Positions 55,075-64,000 of a DNA stretch of 64,000 nucleotides are shown here, piece by piece (the first letter of the stretch is position 1; every line of letters begins with the position of its first letter). The stretch covers positions 43,199,560-43,263,559 of the forward strand of contig CM030711.1 in assembly GCA_017979445.1 (NCBI GenBank). Direction: 5' to 3'. Source of the DNA: Akebia trifoliata (taxonomy: Eukaryota; Streptophyta; Magnoliopsida; Ranunculales; Lardizabalaceae). Below the pieces are notes generated by a model. That model was not told where the DNA came from. It ran no database searches and saw only the letters and a list, made by a program, of their open reading frames with translations. The position numbers and the translations under genes are program-made.

Positions 55075-55295
55075 TGGACACCTTCATAGCTACACGGAGA
55101 GCTAATACTTTTTGAAACTCTAATGGGAGGTAAAACGAATGCTTGGACTTGTTAAAATGTTTGTTTTGAGATTGTAGGTTATTCTATCAAATCGGAATGA
55201 ATGGGCCGTAAGACACATGATCCTAGCTATTGTGTAATTTAATCATCGACTCAAAATGATATTTGTAATATGGGGAATAAATGGGCTAGAGAAGA
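55075..55295 (+). other. Probable 3' UTR of the GH2 gene
   Basis: An AATAAA signal lies about 190 bases after the stop codon (GGGGAATAAATGGG near 55272). The cleavage site is not determined. Confidence 0.45.
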
Positions 55296-55299
55296 ACAT

Positions 55300-57790
55300 G
55301 GTTGAAAATAGAGCAAAGGTAGCTTATGTATGATGATTAGATTCTACTCTCTGCGCACCAATGTGATTGTCAATCTGCACGGCCTTTATATTAGCCTACA
55401 ATTATATTTTTCATAATTAAAAAATTAAGTTACTTGAAAAAAAAAAAGTTATATATGATATTCATTTGGGTGTCATATCATCTTCTTGTGCTCACTGGGC
55501 AATGGAATTTAAATAAGAATCACTTTAGAGTCTAAAATTGTGGACTTATCCTTCATGCATGAACAGTGTAAACTTTTTTGGTTTGAGTTCATTTTTGTGT
55601 CATATTCTCTGCATTCTGCTTAATAGATAGAGCCCTCAGATCTTGATCCATGTTTCCGTCAAATTTCTGGTTTATAAGCTAACCCATACTTCAGCGAAGA
55701 CGGTTTTTCTTAACCCTCCTGTCATGGGTAGTCACGGTTGAAGACTCGTTGTGGAAGTTGTGCCATGGATGCTGAATTGCTGACTTCAACAGCCATAGCT
55801 TGTCTTGCCTTGTCGATTGTATTTACAGTTTATACAGCCCAAGCCCGAACTGACATGCCTACTGGAAAAAAAAAATAGTACTATTTTAATGTAACTATAT
55901 AGCTGTTTTGTTTTATTTATTTATTATACCACTGCAAAGAGATTACGAGGAAAATTGAAACTGGGTACTCCACCTGAGCCCAGCCCGTGAACTGCTACAG
56001 AGGGCTCGAGATGTATCTCATCATCTGTGGGCCAGGTGTGTCTTCTCTTGTTAGTTCTGGTTTTTAGGTCGATAATATAACAGAGAATAAAAGTAAATAA
56101 AATAGGATTTAAAATTACCAATGGACCATAGCCATTTATTATGGAGAATTATGCAAAATTGGGGTCTATCAAGGCTAGGGGTGTCCAAGGAGTGGTCTGG
56201 TATAGGTCTGAAATGGGCCTAGAAATCTAGTCCTGTGATGGTACGTTTATTAGCATCCAAAGGGCCTACACCTCTATCCCGAGCTCGTTTCTCTAAATAA
56301 ATGGGTCTGGCCATGCCCGGCCCAAATTACTTGGGTTAGCTTATATTACCCAAATGTGGGTTAGAGATGGTTGAACCTTCTAAACATTGTTTAGCAACTT
56401 AGTAGGGCCTGTATTTTTGGCTCTCACTCAGTAAAATTTTTGGCCTTGGAATCAGTTGAAATTGGAGCTAAAAAATAAAAATAAAAATAAAAAAAGTCAG
56501 CTATGGGTTAGGCCCTTTTTTAAATGAGATCAAGAACATGTCACGACCCACTTTACCAACTAAGTTAGCTGGCACATTTGTTCAAAATTATATTTTAATT
56601 TGGTTTTTTTTTCTTAGTTGAATTTGTGCTGCCTCGAATCGACACATCTCAATTCTCAACTAATCGAGACTTACATCAGGGATTTGCATACCATTTCTTC
56701 ATTTGCTCCCACATCACACCGTTTTTTGAAACCTTGGAAACTCGTATCTACTCAATGACTCACTAGTCAGACTCAAATGAGTCAATTAAATAAATAAGAA
56801 TAATTAAAATATAGAAATATTTTATAATATATTTAATATTATTTCTGTATATTAAATATAGAATCAACCCTTTCCAAGCTTACTAAGCCACCTTGATCGA
56901 ACTCAGCCTGAGTTTTGTGGTGACTGGCTTGAGTTTAAACCTTTGCTTCACAATGTGGTTCTCCATTTAAACTAAAAAATTTAATAGTGAGTGGTTGGTT
57001 GGGATGGATTTCTATATTGGAGATGATAAGGTCAACTATACGCATGGTTTACTAGATTGGCGACGATTAGGTCTGCAAGAGGCATAGTTGCATAACTTTA
57101 GATAAGTCTCACATGCACCCTACCTATATAATAGTCATACTTAATGAAAAGTCATAACCTATCAAATCTAACTCACATGTTTATTTTAGACTAAGTCAAA
57201 CACTTTTTTATTTTTATTTTTTCAGGTATTGTGATTCATCATTTTTTTAGAAATTAATAATTTCTTAATTATCAATTAAGCTTGATTTCTCAGCTTGCTT
57301 GAGTCAAATACTATTTTAATATATTTTTTAAGGTACTGTAGTTCTTCCTCTTTTAGAAATTATTAACAACGATAATCAATTAAGCATGGCTTCTCAACAT
57401 GCCCAAGTCCCAAGTCCCAATCACGTTTGGGATTATGATAAAGATTCAAAAGTTAAAAAAAAATATATATAAAGAACAAATTATCAAAATAATCAACTTA
57501 AAATTGAAATAATAAAATAATATTAAAATATACATAGATTCCATAACGTAACACATCCAGAAACTATTCCTTATCAAGTTTAAGTATCAAATTAATCAAA
57601 CTTAAATCAACAAGCAGTGTATCTTCACTAATATCAGTCATACTAACTCGTCAAAGATATATAATTGACTTTATCTTCACTATTTGTGTATCAGTAAGAA
57701 ATGTCAAGTCAAGCCGCACTTAACTAAATAGAAATACTAAAGTATGATTGAGTTAGGTAAAAAGTAGGAAGGCCAATGATGATTTGGCAC
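55300..57790. other. Intergenic AT-rich DNA
   Basis: No coding region is recognised. TAGGGGTGTCCAAGG near 56177 resembles the left end of the TAGGGGTG hAT family, but no matching right end was found. Two similar blocks at about 57230-57300 and 57330-57420 (TTTAGAAATTAATAATTTC / TTTAGAAATTATTAACAAC) are an old duplication. Confidence 0.45.
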
Positions 57791-57794
57791 ACTT

Positions 57795-57930
57795 TTTTTG
57801 CAGACGTCCCCTCGTCACAAAATCGTAGATCATTTGTCTTGGGATACCCAAAATCAAAAATATTTTTTTTGTGTATCCCAAGGCAAATGATCTACGGTTC
57901 TGTGATGAGAGTGTAGGGCGGCCTATGAAA
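57795..57930. mobile_element. Palindromic MITE with GATCATTTG stem
   Basis: CACAAAATCGTAGATCATTT and TGTCTTGGGATACCC pair with GTATCCCAAGGCAAATGATC and TACGGTTCTGTGA over about 45 bp per arm. The loop is AT-rich. The CGTAGATC...GATCTACGG stem recalls the hairpin-core MITE family, but the loop and outer arms differ. Confidence 0.65.
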
Positions 57931-59585
57931 AAAAAATAAAAAATAAAAACGTCAGATTATCACAACTCAAGTAGGTAACGTGAAGTGAAGACTACTAGAT
58001 CTAGTTTTCTATTTTGTGTTCATTGAACACGTTGTTCCTTCATTATTTGATTCATTGGACACAAGAAAAAAAGACTGATTAATTGGACAACTTAAATTTT
58101 TTCCTTTGCACTCTATTTGAATGACTGCACTTCAAAAATAAAAAAGAAAATGTTGTACTCCCCACACCCACAAAAGTTATTGCTGATTTAATAATTTTTA
58201 TAAGAAATTCTTAATTATATAGCAAGCATGTTTATATAATTTAAAGAGTCGAAAAGATGAATTCACATGAAGGTGAATAAGCCCTAAACCCTAGGTTACT
58301 TTAATGAAGTGCTTAAGGTTCGTGCAACCAATCACTAATGGTGTGCAACTAATTAATCGATCCCTAAAAAAAATGGGTTAATGGATTCACAAATTGGTTA
58401 GTATGTGATTTGCTCTATTCCACAAAACCCTTTTCAATGCTAGAAGAGTCATCAAAATCACGCAAACACACGCGGGTGCTAAGGTGGGAGACGTAGCTCA
58501 CCATTTCCATCAATTAAAAGCTTTAGGTGTAGCAAGCAACCGCAATAAAGGTGGTTGACCAGAGAAATTTAGGGGAGTCTCATTTGGACAGTATTATGGT
58601 GGTGGTCCATTATGCACAACGGTTTGTACAATTGTAGTATTGTATTAGGATATAAACTACACAGCACAAAGAGTAATTATTAAATGACTCCCCCCACGTG
58701 GCATACTCGAGCTACTCCTCTCACATGTGTTAGAACCGTTGATTTTGAATAGATACAAAATCTTACAGATGAACTTTATCGGCGGGGATACATATTAGTA
58801 AAATAATAAATCACAACCATTGATTTTCGTACTTATACTATCAAGATCATATGTTTTTTCACGAGTCATTTTTCATAAATCAATGATGAATTTTATAACT
58901 TTGACCGTAATCAATCGGTTCAAATGATGTGATTGGTTATAATTAGATCGTGTTAACGTGTTTTTTGTTGAATGTAGAGATTTTAAATAAAAGGAAATAA
59001 TGTTATTGTCGACAAAATTTTCTTGTACTAATTCAAAATTAAGCTTTCATTAAATAAATGAAACTGTATTGAAAGTTAAGCTTTTGGAACTTCAAAGAGC
59101 CATATTCAAAGCCGGCTCGATTGAATACTGGCTTTAAGATCTTGCCAGGAAACAAAGGTAGACTTTTCTTAGTCAAACCTAAAGTTTTAGAACTCGGAAA
59201 CTCAACTCACATGACCCACGACTCTATTTCAAAGCAAGTCAATAAAATAAATAAATATTTTAGCTACTAAAATGACTTTTTTTTTAAAAAAAAAAAAATT
59301 TAATATTATATTTAATTATAAGTCCAATTTACTAGACAAATTAACCATTTTCGAGTTTGATGGGCTACCATTGGATAGGATTGGGAGAGGGTTCAGGATG
59401 ATTTGGAATCAATCCATAAGAGTCCGATCGGATCCAATACCTTATTGGATACGGTCCCTTGAGGAGTTATGCCTTTAATTAATCCCTAAGTGTCAATAAA
59501 ACGTGAATTGGATCCAATAATTATGAGTCTTTTAGGGGGAGATCTCAAGCCCAATTACTATTTATAGATACTCCGCTAAAGTCTG
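57931..59585. other. Intergenic DNA without a recognisable gene
   Basis: Only short frames. A GGATCC-rich patch near 59390-59460 resembles patches near 20740 and 60980 and may be a repeat remnant. Confidence 0.5.
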
Positions 59586-59588
59586 AGA

Positions 59589-59630
59589 CCCCCCCCCTTC
59601 CCTCCCTCCCTCCCTCCCTCCCTCCCTCCA
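59589..59630. repeat. (TCCC)n microsatellite
   Basis: A run of C followed by about eight TCCC units. On the minus strand this is (GGGA)n, which meets the sequence rule for a G-quadruplex. Confidence 0.9.
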
Positions 59631-59639
59631 CACAAGAAC

Positions 59640-59815
59640 TCTAAGAGTTGGTGAGATATCCAAGACCACACCTTAGGGAGTGGAGGCCGGAGTTTCAATC
59701 CCCTCACCTCAAAAATTTATCTTAGAAATTACATGGTGCGTATGGGGGAAGGGACTACTTTTGTCCTGAGGATTAATCAGGTTCTCAAAGAGACATGGGT
59801 TTCTTGATTCCAAAA
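59640..59815 (+). mobile_element. SINE, second copy of the 47865 family
   Basis: GTTGGTGAGATATCCAAGAC, a B-box-like GGAGTTTCAATCCC, TTTATCTTAGAAATTACATG, CCTGAGGATTAATC and a TTGATTCCAAAAAGAAA tail follow the same order as the 47865 copy with scattered substitutions. It directly follows the (TCCC)n tract. Confidence 0.75.
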
Positions 59816-60693
59816 AGAAACCCCTACGGACCTTGCCTTTTCAATTTGTCATACATTTTTTCAAATATTTATTTTTATCTAACAAGATTATCTCTCTTTT
59901 AACAAAGATTGATAATAAATTATTAAAGGATAGTTATATCTATATAATAAAACACAACGGTGACCCCATTATTTGAAATCCCACAAAATTATAGTTCGAG
60001 GTTGAACTACAGTTTGTAAGGTATAGAGATTGAGATAAATGAGTGGGGTTCACACCACCCCATTTTATTACTTTTCTCTTCTCCTTCTTCAACTTTATTG
60101 TATTTCTTCTCTTCATTTTTTTCAATAATATCCTTTTAACTTTACCAACTTTCTTCTTTTACCCTTTTAATCCCAAAGAGATGCCCATGCCATAGGCACG
60201 AGTAAACTCAGCAATCTTTGGACAGAAGTATCCGACACATTAAAAGATTAAATATTATTAAAAAGACAAAAACGCACATCACCCCATTGTACAATCTTTG
60301 TAGATAAAATATATGAGAAAAATTAACGTCACAAGATATTTATACATAAAAGTGTACAAATCATCAAAATTTTCATTTTTAATATTCTTTTTCATAATCA
60401 GGTTATCAACTAGCACAAAGGTAAATACAAATAATATCATTAAAATATATTTATGTTTAGTTAAAAATGTAAAATTAGTAGGACGTAATCATGTCGGTCA
60501 CTTGTAGTATGATGGTGAAAGAAAAGTAGGTTGAGAATAAAATAAAGAAGCAAGAGAGCCTACCTTGATTTTTTGTTTTTTTTTATAGGGGTTGGGGGCA
60601 GCCTACCTTGATTTCCAGGCTTACAATAAATAAATAATGCAATGTTAATGGTATTTGACATTTTATATCTAGCACCATGGGAAATACTGTATT
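59816..60693. other. Intergenic AT-rich DNA
   Basis: No gene recognised. 60040-60210 (TTTTACCCTTTTAATCCCAA then GAGATGCCCATGCCA) resembles the host sequence around the solo LTR and hAT element at 32230-35720 and may be an uninterrupted relative. Confidence 0.45.
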
Positions 60694-60867
60694 GAGTGTG
60701 CTGGGGTGACACAGGATTTACTGTGATTCTCATAATTCTGATGTGGAGATGTGTATATAGCCATAGATGATTTTTACTTGTATCACGAGGAAGGAAACAC
60801 ATCTACGGTTAGGTGCACACCCAAGTCAGAAGAATCTCAATAAATCCTGTGTCACCTCAGCATTATC
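60694..60867. mobile_element. MULE-type palindromic MITE, hairpin-core family, copy 4
   Basis: GGTGACACAGGATTTACTG pairs with CAATAAATCCTGTGTCACC. Further in, TGATTCTCATAATTCTGATG pairs with the diverged AAGTCAGAAGAATCTCA. The core is CATAGATGAT...CATCTACGG around CTTGTATCACGAGGAA. The flanks do not give a clean 9-bp repeat. Its inner arms resemble copy 2 (TGATTCTCA..ATTCTGA). Confidence 0.75.
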
Positions 60868-61350
60868 ATTGTCATTTCGTAGTCAATCGTTGCTACAAAA
60901 GAGGGGTAAATAGTACTTGGCTTTGACGTCAGAGACTCATAATTTATTGGATGGGATCCTTATTGGATTTTTTAATTCAAATCCGACTGATTAATATAAG
61001 ATTGGGCCTGGATCCAACCGAGTAGGATTTGTTAAAATATGTAGATATACGTCATACTATTAATTAAGTATAATGCAATTCTTAACTTTCTCACATTTCT
61101 GATATGGAGGCCTAATTGGTTGATCTTAGAACCAATTCCTTATCTTATTAGATTTGTTCTTAAATCCAAATCCTCGATCAAGGTCCTAAGTTTTCTGATC
61201 CAAATGGTTCATATTTCAGATCTTGTCCAATCCATAACAACCCTAGAGTTTGTATACCGAGTCATCTTAAAATTCTACCGAGTCAAGTCGGTGAGACTCC
61301 TCTGGTTTTAGAATACTGGTCAAAAGAAAAAAATACCATCCACTTTTGAC
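60868..61350. other. Upstream region of the PADRE gene
   Basis: No coding signal; a 63-codon frame (61120-61311) has no known domain and ends just before the TATA box. Confidence 0.45.
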
Positions 61351-61359
61351 CTTTCTCTG

Positions 61360-61366
61360 TATAAAA
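61360..61366 (+). promoter_or_regulatory. TATA box of the PADRE gene
   Basis: TATAAAA lies 72 bases upstream of the ATG, predicting transcription start near 61392. It is followed by a CT-microsatellite leader (61408-61434), a common plant 5' UTR feature. Confidence 0.7.
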
Positions 61367-61437
61367 CCAAGTTTCTTAAGTCCACACCATCACAATTCAA
61401 TACCAATCTCTCTCTGTCTCTCTCTCTTTCTTTCAAG

Positions 61438-62058
61438 ATGGGCAATTCAATCTCTCCTTGTTGCCAGCCCAATTCAAGTTCATGGGTGAAGCTAATCTTC
61501 TTTGAAGGCACAACAAAGATCCTCACAGGAACAAGAATAGCAGGAGAGCTCATGTTCCAGTACCCAGAGAGCATGGTCTGCCATGCTGATTCATTCTACA
61601 TTGGCCGTCCGATCCCCGCCCTCAATATCGACGATGAACTTGTATCAGGTCAAACATACTTCGTTCTTCCCATCGAACGGTTTGCATGCAAGGTCTTATC
61701 AGCTACCTCACTCTCCTCCTTAGCTGCTTCAAGTCCTAATAAACTTGCACCCATTAACCTTAGAGAGTGTCCTTTGCAATATACGAAAGGCGTGAACGGG
61801 CAGACCGTGATTAAGGTGTTGCCCGAGTTCATAACACAACTAATCTCTAGAGGAAATAGCCTAAGTTGTACTAGTCCCAACAATAGTTTTCTTTGTAGTA
61901 CTCCCGAGTTGCAGAAACATTATGATCATTTGGTTGGGTCTAGAGAGACGATGTGGTCACCTAAGCTTGAAACCATTTCGGAGCGTAAGAAGAGATCGTC
62001 CCCATGCATTTTCTTAGGATTGGAAAGGAGATCAAGAGAGGTTGAGGTTGAAGGGTAA
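61438..62058 (+). CDS. DUF4228/PADRE-domain protein, single exon, 206 aa
   Basis: The frame is intact from ATG to TAA, with a TATA box and CT-rich leader upstream. The N-terminus MGNSISPCC has the Gly2 and following Ser/Cys pattern of an N-myristoylation site with nearby palmitoylatable cysteines, so plasma-membrane attachment is inferred. Residues about 15-90 hold the conserved domain core: VKLIFFEGTTKIL, GELMFQYPESMVCHADSFYIG, then IDDELVSGQTYFVLP. The C-terminal half is variable and basic (SERKKRSS near 181), as in the family. These proteins are plant-specific, and many are induced by pathogens or abiotic stress; the biochemical role is unknown. The first two domain motifs and the length make the assignment firm, but the individual orthologue cannot be named. 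Confidence 0.92.
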   Translation: MGNSISPCCQPNSSSWVKLIFFEGTTKILTGTRIAGELMFQYPESMVCHADSFYIGRPIPALNIDDELVSGQTYFVLPIERFACKVLSATSLSSLAASSPNKLAPINLRECPLQYTKGVNGQTVIKVLPEFITQLISRGNSLSCTSPNNSFLCSTPELQKHYDHLVGSRETMWSPKLETISERKKRSSPCIFLGLERRSREVEVEG

Positions 62059-62770
62059 TTATTTTCTTTCATTAGAGAAAAAAGAAAAATATTTCACCAT
62101 CAACTTTTTTTTTCTTTCTAATTTTGTAAAAAGTTGTACAAAATGATAAATCCATTGTGTTTGGAATTGGATAGAGTCTAAGACGTGATTTTGTTTTGGA
62201 TGTTGTGGTATTTGATGTAAGGTAGAAGGATTACTACTTTTTTCAAAAATATATTCTTATTGCACAACGAAGATCTAAGATCTCGAAAGAAAAATCAAAT
62301 ATATTTGAAGATTTCAAGCAATTTAATTAAGGTATGCTGGCGAATTCGTAAAATGGGTATCTCACTAAACTCTTCAGATTGGATATGTGTATGCAGAAAA
62401 AAAAAAAATCACCACCTAATCTGAACCGTTTAAAAGTGTTTGAAAATTAGAGATTCAGTGACCGTTCATTTTCTTTGTCATGGATCAAGACTTAAATTTT
62501 TTTCTTTTTTCAAATCTAATCCAAACCATAAGTACAAGATATCTGAATGTTTAAGAAGTCATGTTTTGTGGGCTGTAGAAGAATATGATTCGCTACAGGA
62601 AAATGGCAATACAGATGATTCGTTCCCAATTTTGGGTGAGTCGGCACTGTTTAGCGTGCGGGTTGGGGTCATTGTACCACAATATTTGACTACTATAACA
62701 ATTTATATATTAGTATAGGGTGCATTTGGGTTCAGGTCAACCGAATTAAGGCTGGATTACACCATTTGCA
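62059..62770. other. 3' flank of the PADRE gene
   Basis: AT-rich, with several weak polyadenylation-like sites (for example AAAATGATAAATCC near 62140). A 92-codon frame at 62440-62718 has no recognisable domain. Confidence 0.5.
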
Positions 62771-62775
62771 ATCTG

Positions 62776-63070
62776 TTAGGGGGGGGGAGGGGTTGGCTTG
62801 AGAGAAATAGGTGTATCTTTGAGGGGAAACAAAAAGATTGTAGAGATACAATTATATTCATTGTGGGCCTTATCTTCTTCTAATCTAAAGTTTTTAAGGA
62901 ATTTATGGGGGTTTTCTTCGAGGATTTTATTTTTAATTGGGATGGGATTTGTTGTATTCCTTATGAGTAGTTCCTTGTTGTAAGGTCTTGCTAGGTTGGT
63001 CATCTTGACTGGCCTGATTTTCTTTGATAAATGAATTGCCACTTATCAAAAAAAAAAAAAAAAAAAAAAT
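62776..63070 (+). mobile_element. 5'-truncated LINE tail with poly-A
   Basis: The peptide order RCIFEGKQKD, then FKEFMGVFFEDFIFNWDG (across a frameshift), matches the ORF2 C-terminus of the 39590 LINE (CIFEGK..., FKGIFFEDFIARWD). The 3' UTR ends CCACTTATC followed by about 22 A residues (63047-63069). The intact poly-A suggests a fairly young insertion. A (G)n run marks the 5' junction. Confidence 0.85.
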
Positions 63071-63124
63071 TGAGGCTAGATTGAGATAATCCAACCTAGG
63101 CTCAACTCATCTTATACATATAAC

Positions 63125-63764
63125 TAGGGGTGCAACTTGGTCCGGTACAAACCAAGAATCGAACCAAACCAAGAGCTTTGAATTGGTTTGGTTCGATTTA
63201 TAATGAACTTTGATTTGGTTCCAGGTTAACAAAATAGAGAACCAACTAATTTGGTTTGGTTCTTAATTCATGCTTTGTATAGAATCGAACCAAACCCAAA
63301 ACCGAATTCTTATATTAATAGAATTACACATAAATATTATTAATCTATTTAGTAAACTTATACTCATTTTTTATGGATAAATTGATTTTTTTTTATTTTT
63401 TATGAATAGATTAATGGCATTTTTTTTTTGGATTGATGGATTAATGACATTTTTTAATTGCTAGAAAAACAATTGACTTTTTGTTTGAATGGATACATTA
63501 ATGATTTTTTATTTATTGATGGTTAGAATAATGATGAGATTTCACATTTATATTTATTTATTTATATTAAAAATCTATTGATTCAATTAGATTTTTAAGA
63601 TATTCGCAACCCATAGAACCGAACCGAACCGAGCCGATCTTACCTCGATTTAGGTTGCCTTAGTTCTATGAAAATTTGGTTCAGTTCTGCTTCTCATTTA
63701 ATGGAATCAACCTAGGTCAATTTGATTCTGATTTGACCGTAAACCGAACCAAGGTGCATCCCTA
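63125..63764. mobile_element. Non-autonomous hAT element (TAGGGGTGCAACTT ends), 640 bp
   Basis: TAGGGGTGCAACTTGG and CCAAGGTGCATCCCTA are inverted ends. The perfect 8-bp direct repeat CATATAAC (63117-63124 and 63765-63772) is the target duplication. Subterminal zones are rich in GAACCAAACC / GGTTTGGTTC words. The centre is AT-rich without an ORF. It is a relative of the 34664 element but lacks its GC-rich cargo. Confidence 0.9.
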
Positions 63765-63772
63765 CATATAAC

Positions 63773-64000
63773 TCACCCTAGGCTCACAAATCAATCGTGT
63801 TGAGGCCCGGTTGAGTTTGGGCCAACGGGTGCAACCCTAATTTATCCCAATTTCTCATGTTTTCCATAAGAATCATTGACTCTATTTAGTCTCACGACTT
63901 TAATCTTTATATTTAATTGCTCTTCCAACATTAGCAATGAGTACGTATATCTACGTCATGATCAATCATCTATAAATGCAATAAAATATTTTTGTGAATT
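63773..64000. other. Intergenic DNA at the window end
   Basis: No feature recognised. Confidence 0.5.

Noticed and set aside
56177..56360. Further TAGGGGTG hAT element
   Set aside because: Only a left-end-like sequence is seen; no matching right end or 8-bp duplication was found.

Overview
This is nuclear DNA from a flowering plant, probably a dicot; the species cannot be named from the sequence. The evidence is GT-AG introns, conserved plant-type proteins, AT-rich intergenic DNA, and a mix of LINE, SINE, hAT, Mutator-type (MULE) MITE and LTR-retrotransposon remnants. There is no bacterial operon structure and no CRISPR array.

Three host genes are supported. (1) On the minus strand, 6108-19931, an intact 11-exon gene encodes signal peptide peptidase (345 aa), an intramembrane aspartyl protease of the ER. 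All exon phases close and the YD, GLGD and PAL motifs are present. (2) On the plus strand, 36207-55074, an intact gene with 17 coding exons encodes a LacZ-type glycoside hydrolase family 2 beta-galactosidase (1113 aa) with both catalytic glutamates. (3) On the plus strand, 61438-62058, a single-exon gene encodes a 206-aa DUF4228/PADRE-domain protein with a probable N-terminal lipidation signal. The three genes are not functionally linked as far as can be seen.

Layout: 1-6100 holds MITEs and otherwise empty DNA. 6.1-20.4 kb is the SPP gene, whose introns carry LINE fragments, two foldback MITEs and a recent 225-bp tandem duplication. 20.4-35.6 kb is a transposon graveyard: MULE-type MITEs, three hAT-related elements, a plastid DNA insert with part of trnV-GAC, a decayed hAT transposase gene, a 2250-bp solo LTR with a perfect 5-bp target duplication, and a 901-bp hAT element with a perfect 8-bp target duplication. 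35.6-55.3 kb is the GH2 gene, with a 227-bp hAT MITE, a rearranged LINE and several SINEs in its introns. 55.3-64 kb has little besides repeats, the PADRE gene, a LINE tail and a 640-bp hAT element with a perfect 8-bp target duplication.

The most unusual material is two families of almost wholly palindromic MULE-type MITEs. One family (3133, 12280, 13341) has two long hairpins nested inside outer inverted repeats and can be drawn as a three-armed structure. The other (73, 20466, 22263, 60694) keeps a conserved central hairpin while its outer arms diverge. Target duplications of 9 bp were read directly for members of both.
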